Assembly (NCBI GenBank): GCA_000814665.1
Contig: JWIH01000025.1
Location: forward strand, 1-64,000
Origin: Pseudoalteromonas flavipulchra NCIMB 2033 = ATCC BAA-314
GTDB lineage: Bacteria > Pseudomonadota > Gammaproteobacteria > Enterobacterales > Alteromonadaceae
Reading direction: 5' to 3'
Length of the DNA: 64,000 nucleotides
The notes beneath the pieces are model-generated. The model was not told the DNA's origin and did not search any database. It saw only the letters and a list, made by a program, of their open reading frames with translations. Position 1 is the stretch's first letter. Each line of letters opens with the position of its first letter. The position numbers and the translations under genes were made by a program. Of this stretch, positions 7,541-15,946 are shown one piece after another.

Positions 7541-7591
7541 CCTGAGCTTCAAAACAATGAGTTAGCGTATTTCTTATTCAAACCTCAGGTT
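7530..7591. repeat. Short relic of the AACCTGAG repeat family
   Basis: The segment starts with aacctgag (7530-7537), repeats acctgagcttc at 7540-7550, contains aacaatgag...ttattcaaa as in the full copy at 9053-9247, and ends with cctcaggtt (7583-7591). It is about 60 bp instead of 195 and looks like an internal deletion derivative. It covers the stop codon of the preceding gene. Confidence 0.55.
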
Positions 7592-7672
7592 GAGTAATTT
7601 ATGCTACTACGCCGCTTGGTATTATGCTTTACTACTAAGCGGCAACGATTAACCTAAAGGCAGAAGAATAAG

Positions 7673-8059
7673 ATGGATCATCAACAAGTACACGACTACT
7701 TGCTTGCAAAACCCTATACCAGCGTAAGTCAACCTTTTGGTGAAGGCGTTGATGTATATAAAGTGAAAGACAAAATGTTCGCGACGTTGGCGCTTGGTAA
7801 AATGGGCAAAGAAGATGACGAGCATCCCCATTGGCGCGTAAATCTCAAATGCGATCCTGATGAAGCGCAAGCGCTGCGAGATATTTTTAGTGCGGTGTTA
7901 CCGGGTTACCACATGAATAAAAAGCTCTGGAACACGGTGGTGCTCGATGGCTCCATTCCTACTGGAGAACTTGAGCGGATGATGGATAACTCATTTCGCC
8001 TTGTAGTCGAAAAAATGCCGAAAAAGCAGCAGGGGATTATCCTTGCGCAGCATCAATAG
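7673..8059 (+). CDS. MmcQ/YjbR family protein
   Basis: A 128-aa protein matching the MmcQ/YjbR fold (CyaY-like, often called a DNA-binding double-wing motif). It contains 'VYKVKDKMFATLAL', 'WRVNLKCDPDEAQALRD' and 'PGYHMNKKLWNTVVLDGSIPTGELERMMDNSFRLV', which follow the family order K-x-F...L-K-x-P...Y-H-x-x-K-x-W-x-T-V/I. The family is widespread and its molecular role is still unclear. The 3' end overlaps the convergent LysR gene by 23 nt (8037-8059), so the two mRNAs are antisense to each other there. Length is normal for the family. Confidence 0.85.
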   Translation: MDHQQVHDYLLAKPYTSVSQPFGEGVDVYKVKDKMFATLALGKMGKEDDEHPHWRVNLKCDPDEAQALRDIFSAVLPGYHMNKKLWNTVVLDGSIPTGELERMMDNSFRLVVEKMPKKQQGIILAQHQ

Positions 8060-8900
8060 ATGCACAAACGACTTGGTACACGGCGTTCACTTTAGGCTCT
8101 GTGAGCGCTTGATTTGCCACAACAAAATGTACGGGGAGCGAAAAGTCTAGCAAACTCGACAAGGCAACTTCTGCTCCTTGATCTGCAATGGCGTTGGTTT
8201 CAATAAAACTCACGCCGAGCCCTGCCTTAACTAAAGCCAAGCGGGAGCGCTCATCCGCAGCATTAATATTTACCGAGTTTACTTCGCTTAGCTGTTGATC
8301 AAGTTGCTTATCAAAAGGGCAGCCTTTTCCCATACGTATCCACGTCATCTGTGCTAATTCGGCTTTATGTGATGGCACAGGCCAAGATGCAGGATAAGCG
8401 GTGGTAACTGCAACTTCTGTGAGCGGTACAGCGCTAAAATGTGCAGGTACTTCGCCATAAATAACCCCACCATCAAGTAGGCCATCACTGAGTTTGTCGA
8501 CGATGACACCACTTGAGAGTAATTCCAGCGAAAAAGAAAGACTTGGAAAGTGCTGGTTGAGTGTTTTTATCAGTGTGCCAAGTTTGCTCGAGGTGCCGAT
8601 AGGGTGGTTCAAGCCAAGTCTGAACTCGCCTGTGAGCAGTGTTTTGGCTTGTGCTGCGGTATGCATTAAATCATTTGCACTTGCAAGCGTTAACTTAGCT
8701 TTGTCTAGCAAGATCTTACCTTGTTCTGTGAGCTGCATCCCTTTGCTAGAACGATGAAACAATACGGTATTGAGTTCTTCCTCAAGCGCTTTGATATGGG
8801 CGCTGATAGCAGGTGGTGTGGTGTACAGTCGTTTCGCTGCTGCTGTTAGATTTTGGGCTTCTGCAACCGCAACAAACGACCTTAAATGGTAAAACTCCAT
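8037..8900 (-). CDS. LysR-family transcriptional regulator
   Basis: The chosen start at 8900 (MEFYHLRSFVAVAEAQ) is the usual LysR beginning; an ATG six codons upstream (8918) is less likely. The HTH lies at residues 1-60 with 'NLTAAAKRLYTTPPAISAHIKALEEEL', followed by a type 2 periplasmic-binding-like effector domain (about 88-287). The protein is 287 aa, normal for the family. No neighbouring gene in divergent orientation indicates a target; upstream lies a repeat element and then the rhodanese gene. Its 3' end overlaps the convergent YjbR-like gene. The regulon and effector are unknown. Confidence 0.88.
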   Translation of the reverse strand: MEFYHLRSFVAVAEAQNLTAAAKRLYTTPPAISAHIKALEEELNTVLFHRSSKGMQLTEQGKILLDKAKLTLASANDLMHTAAQAKTLLTGEFRLGLNHPIGTSSKLGTLIKTLNQHFPSLSFSLELLSSGVIVDKLSDGLLDGGVIYGEVPAHFSAVPLTEVAVTTAYPASWPVPSHKAELAQMTWIRMGKGCPFDKQLDQQLSEVNSVNINAADERSRLALVKAGLGVSFIETNAIADQGAEVALSSLLDFSLPVHFVVANQALTEPKVNAVYQVVCASIDAAQG

Positions 8901-9052
8901 TGCACTAAACTCAATCACGTATTGAATACCACCAGTTTAAATGAGCTTGCTGCGATTGCCTATTCTGAAATGATGAACATCGCCTTCAAAAAATATGAAT
9001 TCATTAACGCCAGTCGAGTGCGTAACGTAGTTGACCTCGGGTGAGGTTAAAT

Positions 9053-9247
9053 AACCTGAGCTTCGGATAATTAATGCCTTTCTAGCAGCCAGTTTTAGCG
9101 CTAACTGCGTTGAATTCACTTCCAATAGCCAGCTATTGGTGCGTAAATTCGCCTAGTTATCCCCAAAACTCTCTGGCTAGATAAGACGATAGTTTAAGGT
9201 GATTAAAAAACAATGAGCTAGCTCATTCCTTATCCAAACCTCAGGTT
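9053..9247. repeat. MITE-like repeat element, full copy A
   Basis: This 195-bp element starts aacctgagcttcggataa and ends ttatccaaacctcaggtt, giving imperfect terminal inverted repeats of the form AACCTGAG-NNNN-GGATAA. AAAT is found directly on both sides (9049-9052 and 9248-9251), which looks like a 4-bp target duplication. It is nearly identical over its distal 110 bp to the inverted copy at 46571-46766. A further decayed end (ttatccgcagctcagatt) follows at 9254-9271. It has no coding capacity; the open frame 8937-9125 is spurious. Confidence 0.7.
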
Positions 9248-9307
9248 AAATAATTATCCGCAGCTCAGATTATTTAGGACCCAAGGTATTTAAATAGGAG
9301 TTAAAAG

Positions 9308-9691
9308 ATGAAAGTAGATGTATCACAGTATTTTGCAATGAAGCTGGCTTGCGAAACGGATTGTGCTGATGTTTATCAGGCGATGTTAACGGGGCAGCAG
9401 GATTTTGTGCTATTTGATGTCAGGTCGAATGAAGCCTTTGCCAAAAGTCATGCTCAAGGCGCAGTCAATATGCCAAGCGCAGACATAAGCGAACTGACGA
9501 TGACTAAGTATGACAAGGTTACGCCAATCGTGGTTTATTGTTGGGGTCCTGGGTGTAATGGCGCAACAAAGGCCGCGTATAAGCTTGCAAAAATGGGCTA
9601 TCAAGTAAAAGAGATGATAGGTGGAATTCATTACTGGGAGGATTTCGAGCGTTACCCCGTTAATCGCCGAGTGTCTCAGGCACAAAGTTGA
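9308..9691 (+). CDS. Rhodanese-like domain protein (sulfurtransferase)
   Basis: A 127-aa single-domain rhodanese. Visible family marks are 'FVLFDVRSNEAFAKSHAQGAVNMP' (32-56; CH2A motif D-V-R, H, G-A-x-N/H-x-P) and the active-site loop 'VVYCWGPGCNGATKAA' with catalytic Cys78. The loop carries an extra Cys83, as seen in a subgroup of small rhodaneses. 'KMGYQVKEMIGGIHYWE' is the CH2B-like end. It is cytoplasmic, with no signal peptide, and has a TAGGAG ribosome binding site 8 nt before the ATG. It is probably a general persulfide or cyanide sulfurtransferase and has no operon partner; the repeat element lies just upstream. Confidence 0.85.
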   Translation: MKVDVSQYFAMKLACETDCADVYQAMLTGQQDFVLFDVRSNEAFAKSHAQGAVNMPSADISELTMTKYDKVTPIVVYCWGPGCNGATKAAYKLAKMGYQVKEMIGGIHYWEDFERYPVNRRVSQAQS

Positions 9692-9795
9692 TGTAGGTGC
9701 ATTTTTCTTCATCTCATGATTATACTGTTATTCATTCACGGCACATTTATCAGTGTGTAAAGTGAGTGAATAATGATAATAACAAGGGAAATATC

Positions 9796-11241
9796 ATGCC
9801 GAAACTATTGTACTGCGCCATATTTTGCTCGTCTTTGCTAAGTCAGACATCCTTCGCCACTGACTCGGCTCAACATCAAGTTGAACAAGTTGCTCATAAC
9901 CTCTTACCTAAAGTGCAGTTAGAAGGCCAAAAATATAAACCTGTAGATTTGCAGACGCGTCTTCAAGAAACGCATTTGCCGGGCCTAAGCCTTGCCGTGA
10001 TCAAAGATGGTAAAGTGGTGTGGGCTGAGGGGTTTGGCATTGCAGATAAAAAGCAAAATCGAAAAGTGACCACTGAAACACTGTTTCAGGCAGGGTCAAT
10101 TAGTAAGCCCGTTGCAGCGCTTGCGGTATTAAAGTTAGCACAAGACGGTAAAGTCGATTTAGATGCTGACGTTAATCAATATCTCACCTCTTGGAAAGTA
10201 CCAACAAACGAATTTACCAAAGCCAATCCTGTTACTTTGAGACAGTTAATGACTCACACTTCGGGGCTCACTCAACATGGCTTTCCGGGCTACGTGCGTG
10301 GTAGTAAAATTCCAACCGATGTTGAAGTCTTAATGGGTAAAGGCAATACCGACTTAGTGACGGTTGACACTTTGCCAGGTAAAGCTTGGCGCTATTCTGG
10401 CGGTGGTTACACCGTAATGGAATTGCTCGTGGCAGATGTGACAAAAATGCCATTTGAAGAGTATGTCCAACAGGCAATTTTAACTCCGTTGGGTATGCAC
10501 AATAGTACCTATGCGCAACCACTACCAAAAACGCTATGGTCAAAAGCCAGTGCTGCGTTTGACGATAAAGGCGAGCAAGTCGAGGGGGACTGGCATGTTT
10601 ATCCAGAACAAGCCGCTGCTGGTCTTTGGACCACTCCGGTGGATCTTGCTAAATATATTATGGCCGTACAACAAGCGTATGCCGGCAATACCGTGGGGCC
10701 CATCACGCCAGAGCTGGCGAAGCAAATGCTTGAAGTTCATCATGACGTATGGGGTTTGGGACCAGAGCTTGAACAGCGTGAGCAAGGACTTATCTTCACC
10801 CATGGTGGTAAAAATAAAGGCTTTAGCAACCGTTTTGAAGCATATGTAGAAAAAGGCGAGGGTATGGTGTTGATGTCCAATGGCGACTCAGCGAGTACCG
10901 TATTTGGTGAGCTTCGTATTGCCATCAGCGAACATTACGGCTGGGATTTTCTACGCAGTAAAAAAATAACAGCGATTACATTACCTGAGGCACGCGCAAA
11001 GCAATTGGAAGGTCTGTATGCTTATGAGAAAGATCATCAGTTTAAAATGAAAATCACCCGAGATGGTACGCGATTTAACGTCTTAGATATGGCTCGCGAT
11101 AACCTGATGGCATTCGTTGCCACAGAGGAAGACACCCTGATTGAGCTTGAAGGGGGCGCAGATGTCACCATTGAAACGAATGACAAAGGTGACATCACTG
11201 CGGTGATTTGGCGTGGCCTATATCGTTTTGAGCGGATTTAA
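9796..11241 (+). CDS. Secreted serine hydrolase, class C beta-lactamase-like
   Basis: Start at 9796 (MPKLLYCAIFCSSLLSQTSFA) with AAGGGAA upstream gives a normal signal peptide; an ATG at 9766 would add ten hydrophilic residues. The 481-aa protein has the beta-lactamase/DD-peptidase fold. The nucleophile motif S-I-S-K is at about 101-104 ('QAGSISKPVAALAV'), followed by 'LMTHTSGL', a Tyr motif 'RYSGGGY' near 200 in place of Y-x-N, and an 'HGG' KTG-equivalent ('FTHGGKNKGF'). This YSGGGY variant is typical of esterase/peptidase members, not true AmpC. A C-terminal beta domain of about 100 residues follows. The 3' end overlaps the convergent kinase gene by 47 nt. It probably acts in the periplasm on peptides or esters. 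Confidence 0.85.
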   Translation: MPKLLYCAIFCSSLLSQTSFATDSAQHQVEQVAHNLLPKVQLEGQKYKPVDLQTRLQETHLPGLSLAVIKDGKVVWAEGFGIADKKQNRKVTTETLFQAGSISKPVAALAVLKLAQDGKVDLDADVNQYLTSWKVPTNEFTKANPVTLRQLMTHTSGLTQHGFPGYVRGSKIPTDVEVLMGKGNTDLVTVDTLPGKAWRYSGGGYTVMELLVADVTKMPFEEYVQQAILTPLGMHNSTYAQPLPKTLWSKASAAFDDKGEQVEGDWHVYPEQAAAGLWTTPVDLAKYIMAVQQAYAGNTVGPITPELAKQMLEVHHDVWGLGPELEQREQGLIFTHGGKNKGFSNRFEAYVEKGEGMVLMSNGDSASTVFGELRIAISEHYGWDFLRSKKITAITLPEARAKQLEGLYAYEKDHQFKMKITRDGTRFNVLDMARDNLMAFVATEEDTLIELEGGADVTIETNDKGDITAVIWRGLYRFERI

Positions 11242-13456
11242 TCGGAAGCTTCACTTCAACGAGTAGCCCGCCAAGCGGGCTATGATTGGCGTTGATAGAA
11301 CCGTGATGCGCCAACACAATATGTTTGCTAATCGCAAGTCCAAGCCCCGAGCCGCCAAGATCCCGACTTCTGGAGTGTTCACAGCGATAAAGTCGTTCAA
11401 AAATTTTATCTAGCTCCGAGGTTGCTACTCCTGGGCTTGAATCTTCCAGTGTGATAATGGCATATGAGTCGACTAAGCGTGTATGTATTAGACTGGTTCC
11501 CGCCGCATCGGTGTAAAAATGGCTGTTCCGTAAAAGGTTCAGGATGACCTGTTTTAGACGCTGTGGGTCGCCTTCTACCAGCAAGACTTGCTCACTTAAA
11601 TTACAGCGCAGAGATTGCTGCTTTTTCGCAAAAACAGGCGTGAGTTCAGAGCAGCAATCCTTGACAATGGTATTAATATCAAGCGGCCTGAGCTCTAACG
11701 ACATCACATTATTGTCAAACCGAGCGGACTGATAAATGTCCGAGATTAAGGTATCTAGTTGGTTGATTTTACTATTCACTTTTTTATAGGCGACATCAAT
11801 ATCAGGCTCGATATTAAATTGCATCGCCTCAATTGTCAGTTTTAGTCCGGTTAACGGGGTACGCAACTCGTGAGAAATATCGGCGAGCAATTGGTTTTTT
11901 TGCTCTAAAGCTCGCGCGGCCATGTGCTGTTCTAAGGCTTCTAGTTTTTGTTTCTGGCGTTGTCTTAAAAAGTATATGGCAAGCCCTGCGAGCAGCAACA
12001 GCGCAGAGGCGATGGCCAAGCCTCGCTGCAACTTTAGGTTTTCTAAATTTGCTTGTTGCAGCGACTGTTCTTTTTGTAACAAGCTAAGCGCTTGTTCCTT
12101 TTTCACAAGTTCTATGTTTAATGCCATTTTGTACGCTTTGTTTTTATCACTAACCTTCTTTAATTCAGTTTGTGCTTGCTGATATTGTTTTAATTGAGCA
12201 AGTGCGGCTTCAAACTCGCCTGCTTGTTGATAAATTGCGGCCAGCTGTTTGTGAATATCACTTTGAGTTTGAGTGCCAAGCTGAGGTTGCTTTAGTAATA
12301 GTTCAAGCTGTTCTTTGGCGTCTTCACTTTTATCTTGAGCCAAATAGACATTAGCAAGTGCCAGCCTAACGGTGCGCTCTGTTCGGTTGGCACCGGATTT
12401 TATCGCAAGTGTAAGCGCTTCATTTGCACTATTTAAGGCTTCATTCACATCACCTTGAGCTAGTTGGACATTGACTAAATTACTTAATTGCCAAGCCGTG
12501 TCGCTGTCAGCCTCCATTTTTTTTGTTAGGGCAAGGCCGTTTAGAATAAACACCTGAGCTTGCTTATACTCTCCCTGTTGATATAAAACTTGGCCAATCT
12601 TACCGTAACTGTTGGCGATATGACGCGGATTACCTAATAGCTTATCAACCCTGAGCGCCTGCTCAAAATGTGATAGTGCAAGAGGAAATTCTTCTAAATC
12701 ACGGTAGAGTTCGCCGATGTTGTACAGTGAGTTGGAGATCCCTTGCTGGTTATTGCGTTTGCGCTGAAGCATAAGAGATTGTTCATGGAAGCTGATAGCT
12801 TGCTCAATTTGGCCCATGTAATCGTAAACAATGCCAATTTGGTTATAGAAACTTGCGAGTCGCGGAACATCATTAATGCGTTTTGCAATTTGGATGGCCT
12901 GCTCGGCATGATTTAGCGCGCTACGGTAGTTTGCCCGAAAGCGGTTAATATGAGCAAGGCGATCATGAATATCTGCAATTAACCGCTCACCGGCTTGAGA
13001 GGTGGTGTTGAGTGCCAGCTTAAGCTTTTCTTCTGCCTCTGTCGCGCGATTTTGACTAAGTAGCACCGTGGCGTGACTCAATAGCAATTTACTCTTGGCA
13101 TCAGGATCTGCCACTTTATCTAACACCTGATTGAGCTCATCTATCGCCTGATAAGCAGTTTCATAATGGCCAAGCAAAGAGTGAGCTTCAATCTTCATTA
13201 GGCTGAGTTTAAACCAAGCTGCTGAAAGATAAGTTGGCGTCGTGTTTTTGTTTAGGAGTGTGTCAATTTCTTCAAGCGCAACAGATGGGTTATCGGTTAA
13301 CAGCAGCTTCAACGTTTCAAGCGTGGGTAATAGTGCACTGGCATGGGTGGAAAACGGAGTTAAAAGTAAAAATAGCGTAAATAGTGCTTGGACAAAAAGC
13401 AACCTAACTCTGTTTAACACTGCAAAAAACCCCATTACCAACAAATATATCTGCAT
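11195..13456 (-). CDS. TPR-domain membrane sensor histidine kinase
   Basis: A 753-aa hybrid of periplasmic TPR sensor and kinase. An N-terminal signal/TM segment (about 17-42) precedes some eight tetratricopeptide repeats up to about residue 420 (for example 'ASFYNQIGIVYDYMGQIEQA' and its neighbours). A coiled coil comes next, then one TM helix near 477-495 (GLAIASALLLLAGLAIYFL). The HisKA domain has phospho-acceptor H529 in 'ISHELRTPLTGL', and the HATPase_c domain has its N box ('LNLLRNSHFY') and G boxes ('GGSGLGLAISKHIV'). No response regulator lies next to it, so its partner is unlinked. Tail-to-tail overlap with the serine hydrolase gene spans 47 bp. The signal is unknown. Confidence 0.88.
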   Translation of the reverse strand: MQIYLLVMGFFAVLNRVRLLFVQALFTLFLLLTPFSTHASALLPTLETLKLLLTDNPSVALEEIDTLLNKNTTPTYLSAAWFKLSLMKIEAHSLLGHYETAYQAIDELNQVLDKVADPDAKSKLLLSHATVLLSQNRATEAEEKLKLALNTTSQAGERLIADIHDRLAHINRFRANYRSALNHAEQAIQIAKRINDVPRLASFYNQIGIVYDYMGQIEQAISFHEQSLMLQRKRNNQQGISNSLYNIGELYRDLEEFPLALSHFEQALRVDKLLGNPRHIANSYGKIGQVLYQQGEYKQAQVFILNGLALTKKMEADSDTAWQLSNLVNVQLAQGDVNEALNSANEALTLAIKSGANRTERTVRLALANVYLAQDKSEDAKEQLELLLKQPQLGTQTQSDIHKQLAAIYQQAGEFEAALAQLKQYQQAQTELKKVSDKNKAYKMALNIELVKKEQALSLLQKEQSLQQANLENLKLQRGLAIASALLLLAGLAIYFLRQRQKQKLEALEQHMAARALEQKNQLLADISHELRTPLTGLKLTIEAMQFNIEPDIDVAYKKVNSKINQLDTLISDIYQSARFDNNVMSLELRPLDINTIVKDCCSELTPVFAKKQQSLRCNLSEQVLLVEGDPQRLKQVILNLLRNSHFYTDAAGTSLIHTRLVDSYAIITLEDSSPGVATSELDKIFERLYRCEHSRSRDLGGSGLGLAISKHIVLAHHGSINANHSPLGGLLVEVKLPIKSAQNDIGHAKSPQ

Positions 13457-13498
13457 TATAGTTGATAACCATGGAGCAAATATAGAGGAGTATTTACT

Positions 13499-14089
13499 CT
13501 AAATTTCAGATTCTATGAGTTGTTGTTGCATGTGGGCAATTAATTGTGGAAAAAAGACATTAAATCCTGACTCTAGTTGTTGATAGTGCTTTGTAATATC
13601 CCTTTCACTGCCAGCAAATTGGTTTTGAAAACGAATACGTTTAGCGATGTTATCGAGCGCATGGCCCACACCAGCTACGGATTCATAGGTGGCAAACCAA
13701 TCATTTTGTGTCATTGCGCTAACGACTCGTTGCATGTGTGCGGGCATGATGTGCAAGTTATCGTGAAGCAGGGAAAAGCTCTGACGCTTAAAGTCGTCAA
13801 GCGAGGTGCTGTGATATTGCTGCCAGTGTTTAATCAAAAAGTGGTCATATAACACATCCAGTGCAATGCCTGCAAAACGGCGACGCGTGGGCGAAAAAAG
13901 TTGTTTAGCGGATTTTGTAATCGAGTGGCTATCGGTAAATTTATCGACTTGCCTATGTGTTTGTAGACCAAGTTGCACAGGTTTAGGTAGTGCTTGTATA
14001 TTCACGCCTTTTTGAAAGTCACCGAGCAAGTTACCAAAGTGCGATGCGGCAGTCGGTTTGGCAAAGTACAAATGCGCCAAATAATTCAC
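13499..14089 (-). CDS. acpH: Acyl carrier protein phosphodiesterase (AcpH)
   Basis: A GTG start at 14089 is preferred: GGAGGG lies 8 nt upstream and translation then begins (M)NYLAHLYFAKPT, the family's usual start, giving 196 aa. The ATG at 14170 would add 27 atypical residues. The HD-like hydrolase motifs are present: 'GNLLGDFQKG', 'LGLQTHRQVDKFTDSH' and 'IALDVLYDHFLIKHW'. AcpH removes the 4'-phosphopantetheine arm from ACP with Mn2+ in the cytoplasm. It is divergent from the VTT-domain membrane protein gene at 14246. Identification is from motifs and length; an unrelated HD-like hydrolase is unlikely. Confidence 0.88.
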   Translation of the reverse strand: MNYLAHLYFAKPTAASHFGNLLGDFQKGVNIQALPKPVQLGLQTHRQVDKFTDSHSITKSAKQLFSPTRRRFAGIALDVLYDHFLIKHWQQYHSTSLDDFKRQSFSLLHDNLHIMPAHMQRVVSAMTQNDWFATYESVAGVGHALDNIAKRIRFQNQFAGSERDITKHYQQLESGFNVFFPQLIAHMQQQLIESEI

Positions 14090-14245
14090 AGAAACATCCC
14101 TCCAACCATTCACTCTAAAACAGGGTACCGCATTTGTCCGCACATACAAATACCCGCATATATAAAGCACTGCTTAATTCAGGAAGGAGAAACTTAGCTT
14201 AGGCTATGCTTGTCTCCATTGCTGGAGAACATTAGGGGAAGTGTG

Positions 14246-14827
14246 ATGGCGTTAACGGCTGAATTGAAGCACAAGACCAAGCGATTAGTGGAATCAAAAA
14301 ATATGCTCAAAGGGATCACGGTTGCCTCTTTTTTAGAGTCAACAATCGTGCCTATTCCGCTTGAAGCCGTGATGGTGCCGCTTATGCAAGCAAGGCGAGA
14401 AAAGCTATGGCTAATTGCGTTAATGGCGACGGTTGGATGTGTGATTGGTGCTTTATTTGGTTATGCGTTGGGTTACTATTTACTTGATGCCGTGGGGGAT
14501 TCCGTTATTGAGCTGCTGTCGAGTCAGTCTCAGTTTGAGCAAGTGAAAGCGCAGATGCAAAGTCAGGGGTTTTGGTTTGTGTTGACCTTAGGTATTGCGC
14601 CAGTACCTTTTCAGATTGCCATGTTAGCAGCAGGCGCCACAAAATTTTCACTATTACAATTTCTAATTGCAACCTGTATTGCCCGTTCACTACGTTATTT
14701 TGGCTTGGCGGCGGTCGTTTACTTTGCTGGTGATCAGGCCGAAAAGCTAATTAAAAAACATAAAATAAAAGCCGTTATTCTCACAACGGCCATTGTGCTG
14801 CTCGCATGGTGGATAGCTAGTCGCTAG
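14246..14827 (+). CDS. VTT-domain (DedA/YqaA-type) inner membrane protein
   Basis: Start at 14246 (MALTAELKHKTKRLVESKNML) has AGGGGAA just upstream; an earlier ATG at 14210 lacks a good site. The 193-aa protein has 4-5 TM helices and the VTT signature region: 'ASFLESTIVPIPLEAVMVPLMQA' (E and P in the re-entrant loop), 'GCVIGALFGYALGYYLL' and 'IAPVPFQIAMLAAGATKFSLLQFLIA'. DedA/VTT proteins are linked to lipid (undecaprenyl-phosphate or phospholipid) flipping and membrane homeostasis. It overlaps by 4 nt the convergent lipoprotein gene. The exact substrate cannot be deduced. Confidence 0.8.
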   Translation: MALTAELKHKTKRLVESKNMLKGITVASFLESTIVPIPLEAVMVPLMQARREKLWLIALMATVGCVIGALFGYALGYYLLDAVGDSVIELLSSQSQFEQVKAQMQSQGFWFVLTLGIAPVPFQIAMLAAGATKFSLLQFLIATCIARSLRYFGLAAVVYFAGDQAEKLIKKHKIKAVILTTAIVLLAWWIASR

Positions 14828-15882
14828 TATTTTCTATACAAAAACTTTGATTCATTTTGTGAGCGTGCAAAAGCGAGTAAATCATCGCTCAGTGTTAGTG
14901 GCTCTGACACTAATGTTTGATACTGTTGATAAAAATTATGAGGGGCTCCGGCGTGCTCAAATAAAGTGAGCGCTGCTTCTCCCTTGCGTACATACTCTCT
15001 GTAATCTTTGGGTTTATTCAGTAATTGAATATAGGCAAGATAAAAAGGCTCAAATTCAGCATGTCTTTCAGAACCTGCCTGCTTTAGCATGAGATCAATA
15101 TTGTACAACAGCTCGCTTTGATGCTGCATCGTCTCAATCAACTTGTTTTGATCTTGGCGGATCATTGAGGCTACTACTCGTTCGTCAAAGTTATTAAGTT
15201 GTTCGGTCACTGTTTGATAAATCTTTGCAAATTGAGCTTGATGTAAAACACTGAACTGTTGTTGCAAGTGGCGTAAAAAAATAGCTTCCTGTTCAACTAG
15301 TAAACCTCGTTGCCGTTTTGCTTCTACTAATACCGCTTGGTAACTTTGAGATTGTCTTTGAATATTTTGCAGTGTTTCAATCTGCTCAGTAATTGTTTTT
15401 ATCTTAGTATTTATGGCAAGCAGCTTTTGATTGATCTCGATAGTATTCCACTTGCTAGGAGAGTGGTTAAAAAAAGAGGTGAACGATATTTCATTTTTAC
15501 TTGCTGTCGTGTGCAATTGGACTAATTCATCAATCAACTCAGTAAGTGGGTAATCGATAGATAACGCACGCAGCAATGTATCCGCTTGCAATGAGTTATT
15601 AATATCTTTGGATTGTCCAGCTCCTATCTGGGCTGTAACAATGTTGCCGTTGTCATAGGCGCGTTGTGCATCGGATAGCAAAGTGGAGGCATTCAATGTT
15701 TCTAGGTATAACGCTTGCCACTTATTATTATCATATTCATTGAGCGACTTGAGCGCGTTAAGTTGGGCATCTAAATTTCGTTGCTGTTGAGCAAGGGTTA
15801 ATTCTTGCTCTATCTTAGTAATTTCTGATGGCGTGCAGGCCGCTAATGCAGTTAGAAATATAATAGAGAGTAGTTGCTTCAT
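14824..15882 (-). CDS. Hypothetical coiled-coil lipoprotein
   Basis: A 352-aa protein with a type II signal peptide (MKQLLSIIFLTALAAC, lipobox LAAC at residues 13-16). The rest is almost entirely helical, Gln- and Leu-rich, with strong coiled-coil stretches near residues 20-50, 150-260 and 300-340 ('IKTITEQIETLQNIQRQSQSYQAV', shown only to illustrate the heptads at about 160-183). The family is not recognised. It stands between a convergent membrane-protein gene (4-nt overlap) and the TPR-sulfotransferase gene 64 nt upstream on the same strand. Co-transcription with the latter is possible. Confidence 0.65.
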   Translation of the reverse strand: MKQLLSIIFLTALAACTPSEITKIEQELTLAQQQRNLDAQLNALKSLNEYDNNKWQALYLETLNASTLLSDAQRAYDNGNIVTAQIGAGQSKDINNSLQADTLLRALSIDYPLTELIDELVQLHTTASKNEISFTSFFNHSPSKWNTIEINQKLLAINTKIKTITEQIETLQNIQRQSQSYQAVLVEAKRQRGLLVEQEAIFLRHLQQQFSVLHQAQFAKIYQTVTEQLNNFDERVVASMIRQDQNKLIETMQHQSELLYNIDLMLKQAGSERHAEFEPFYLAYIQLLNKPKDYREYVRKGEAALTLFEHAGAPHNFYQQYQTLVSEPLTLSDDLLAFARSQNESKFLYRKY

Positions 15883-15946
15883 ATCGTTATTGTTTTGTAT
15901 TCCTTTTGTCTAACGTTAGCATCATCACTGCAATGGGGCAATATTC

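Noticed and set aside
8937..9125. Minus-strand open frame of 62 codons
   Set aside because: It lies partly in repeat copy A, and a similar sequence occurs in copy B; no coding signal.
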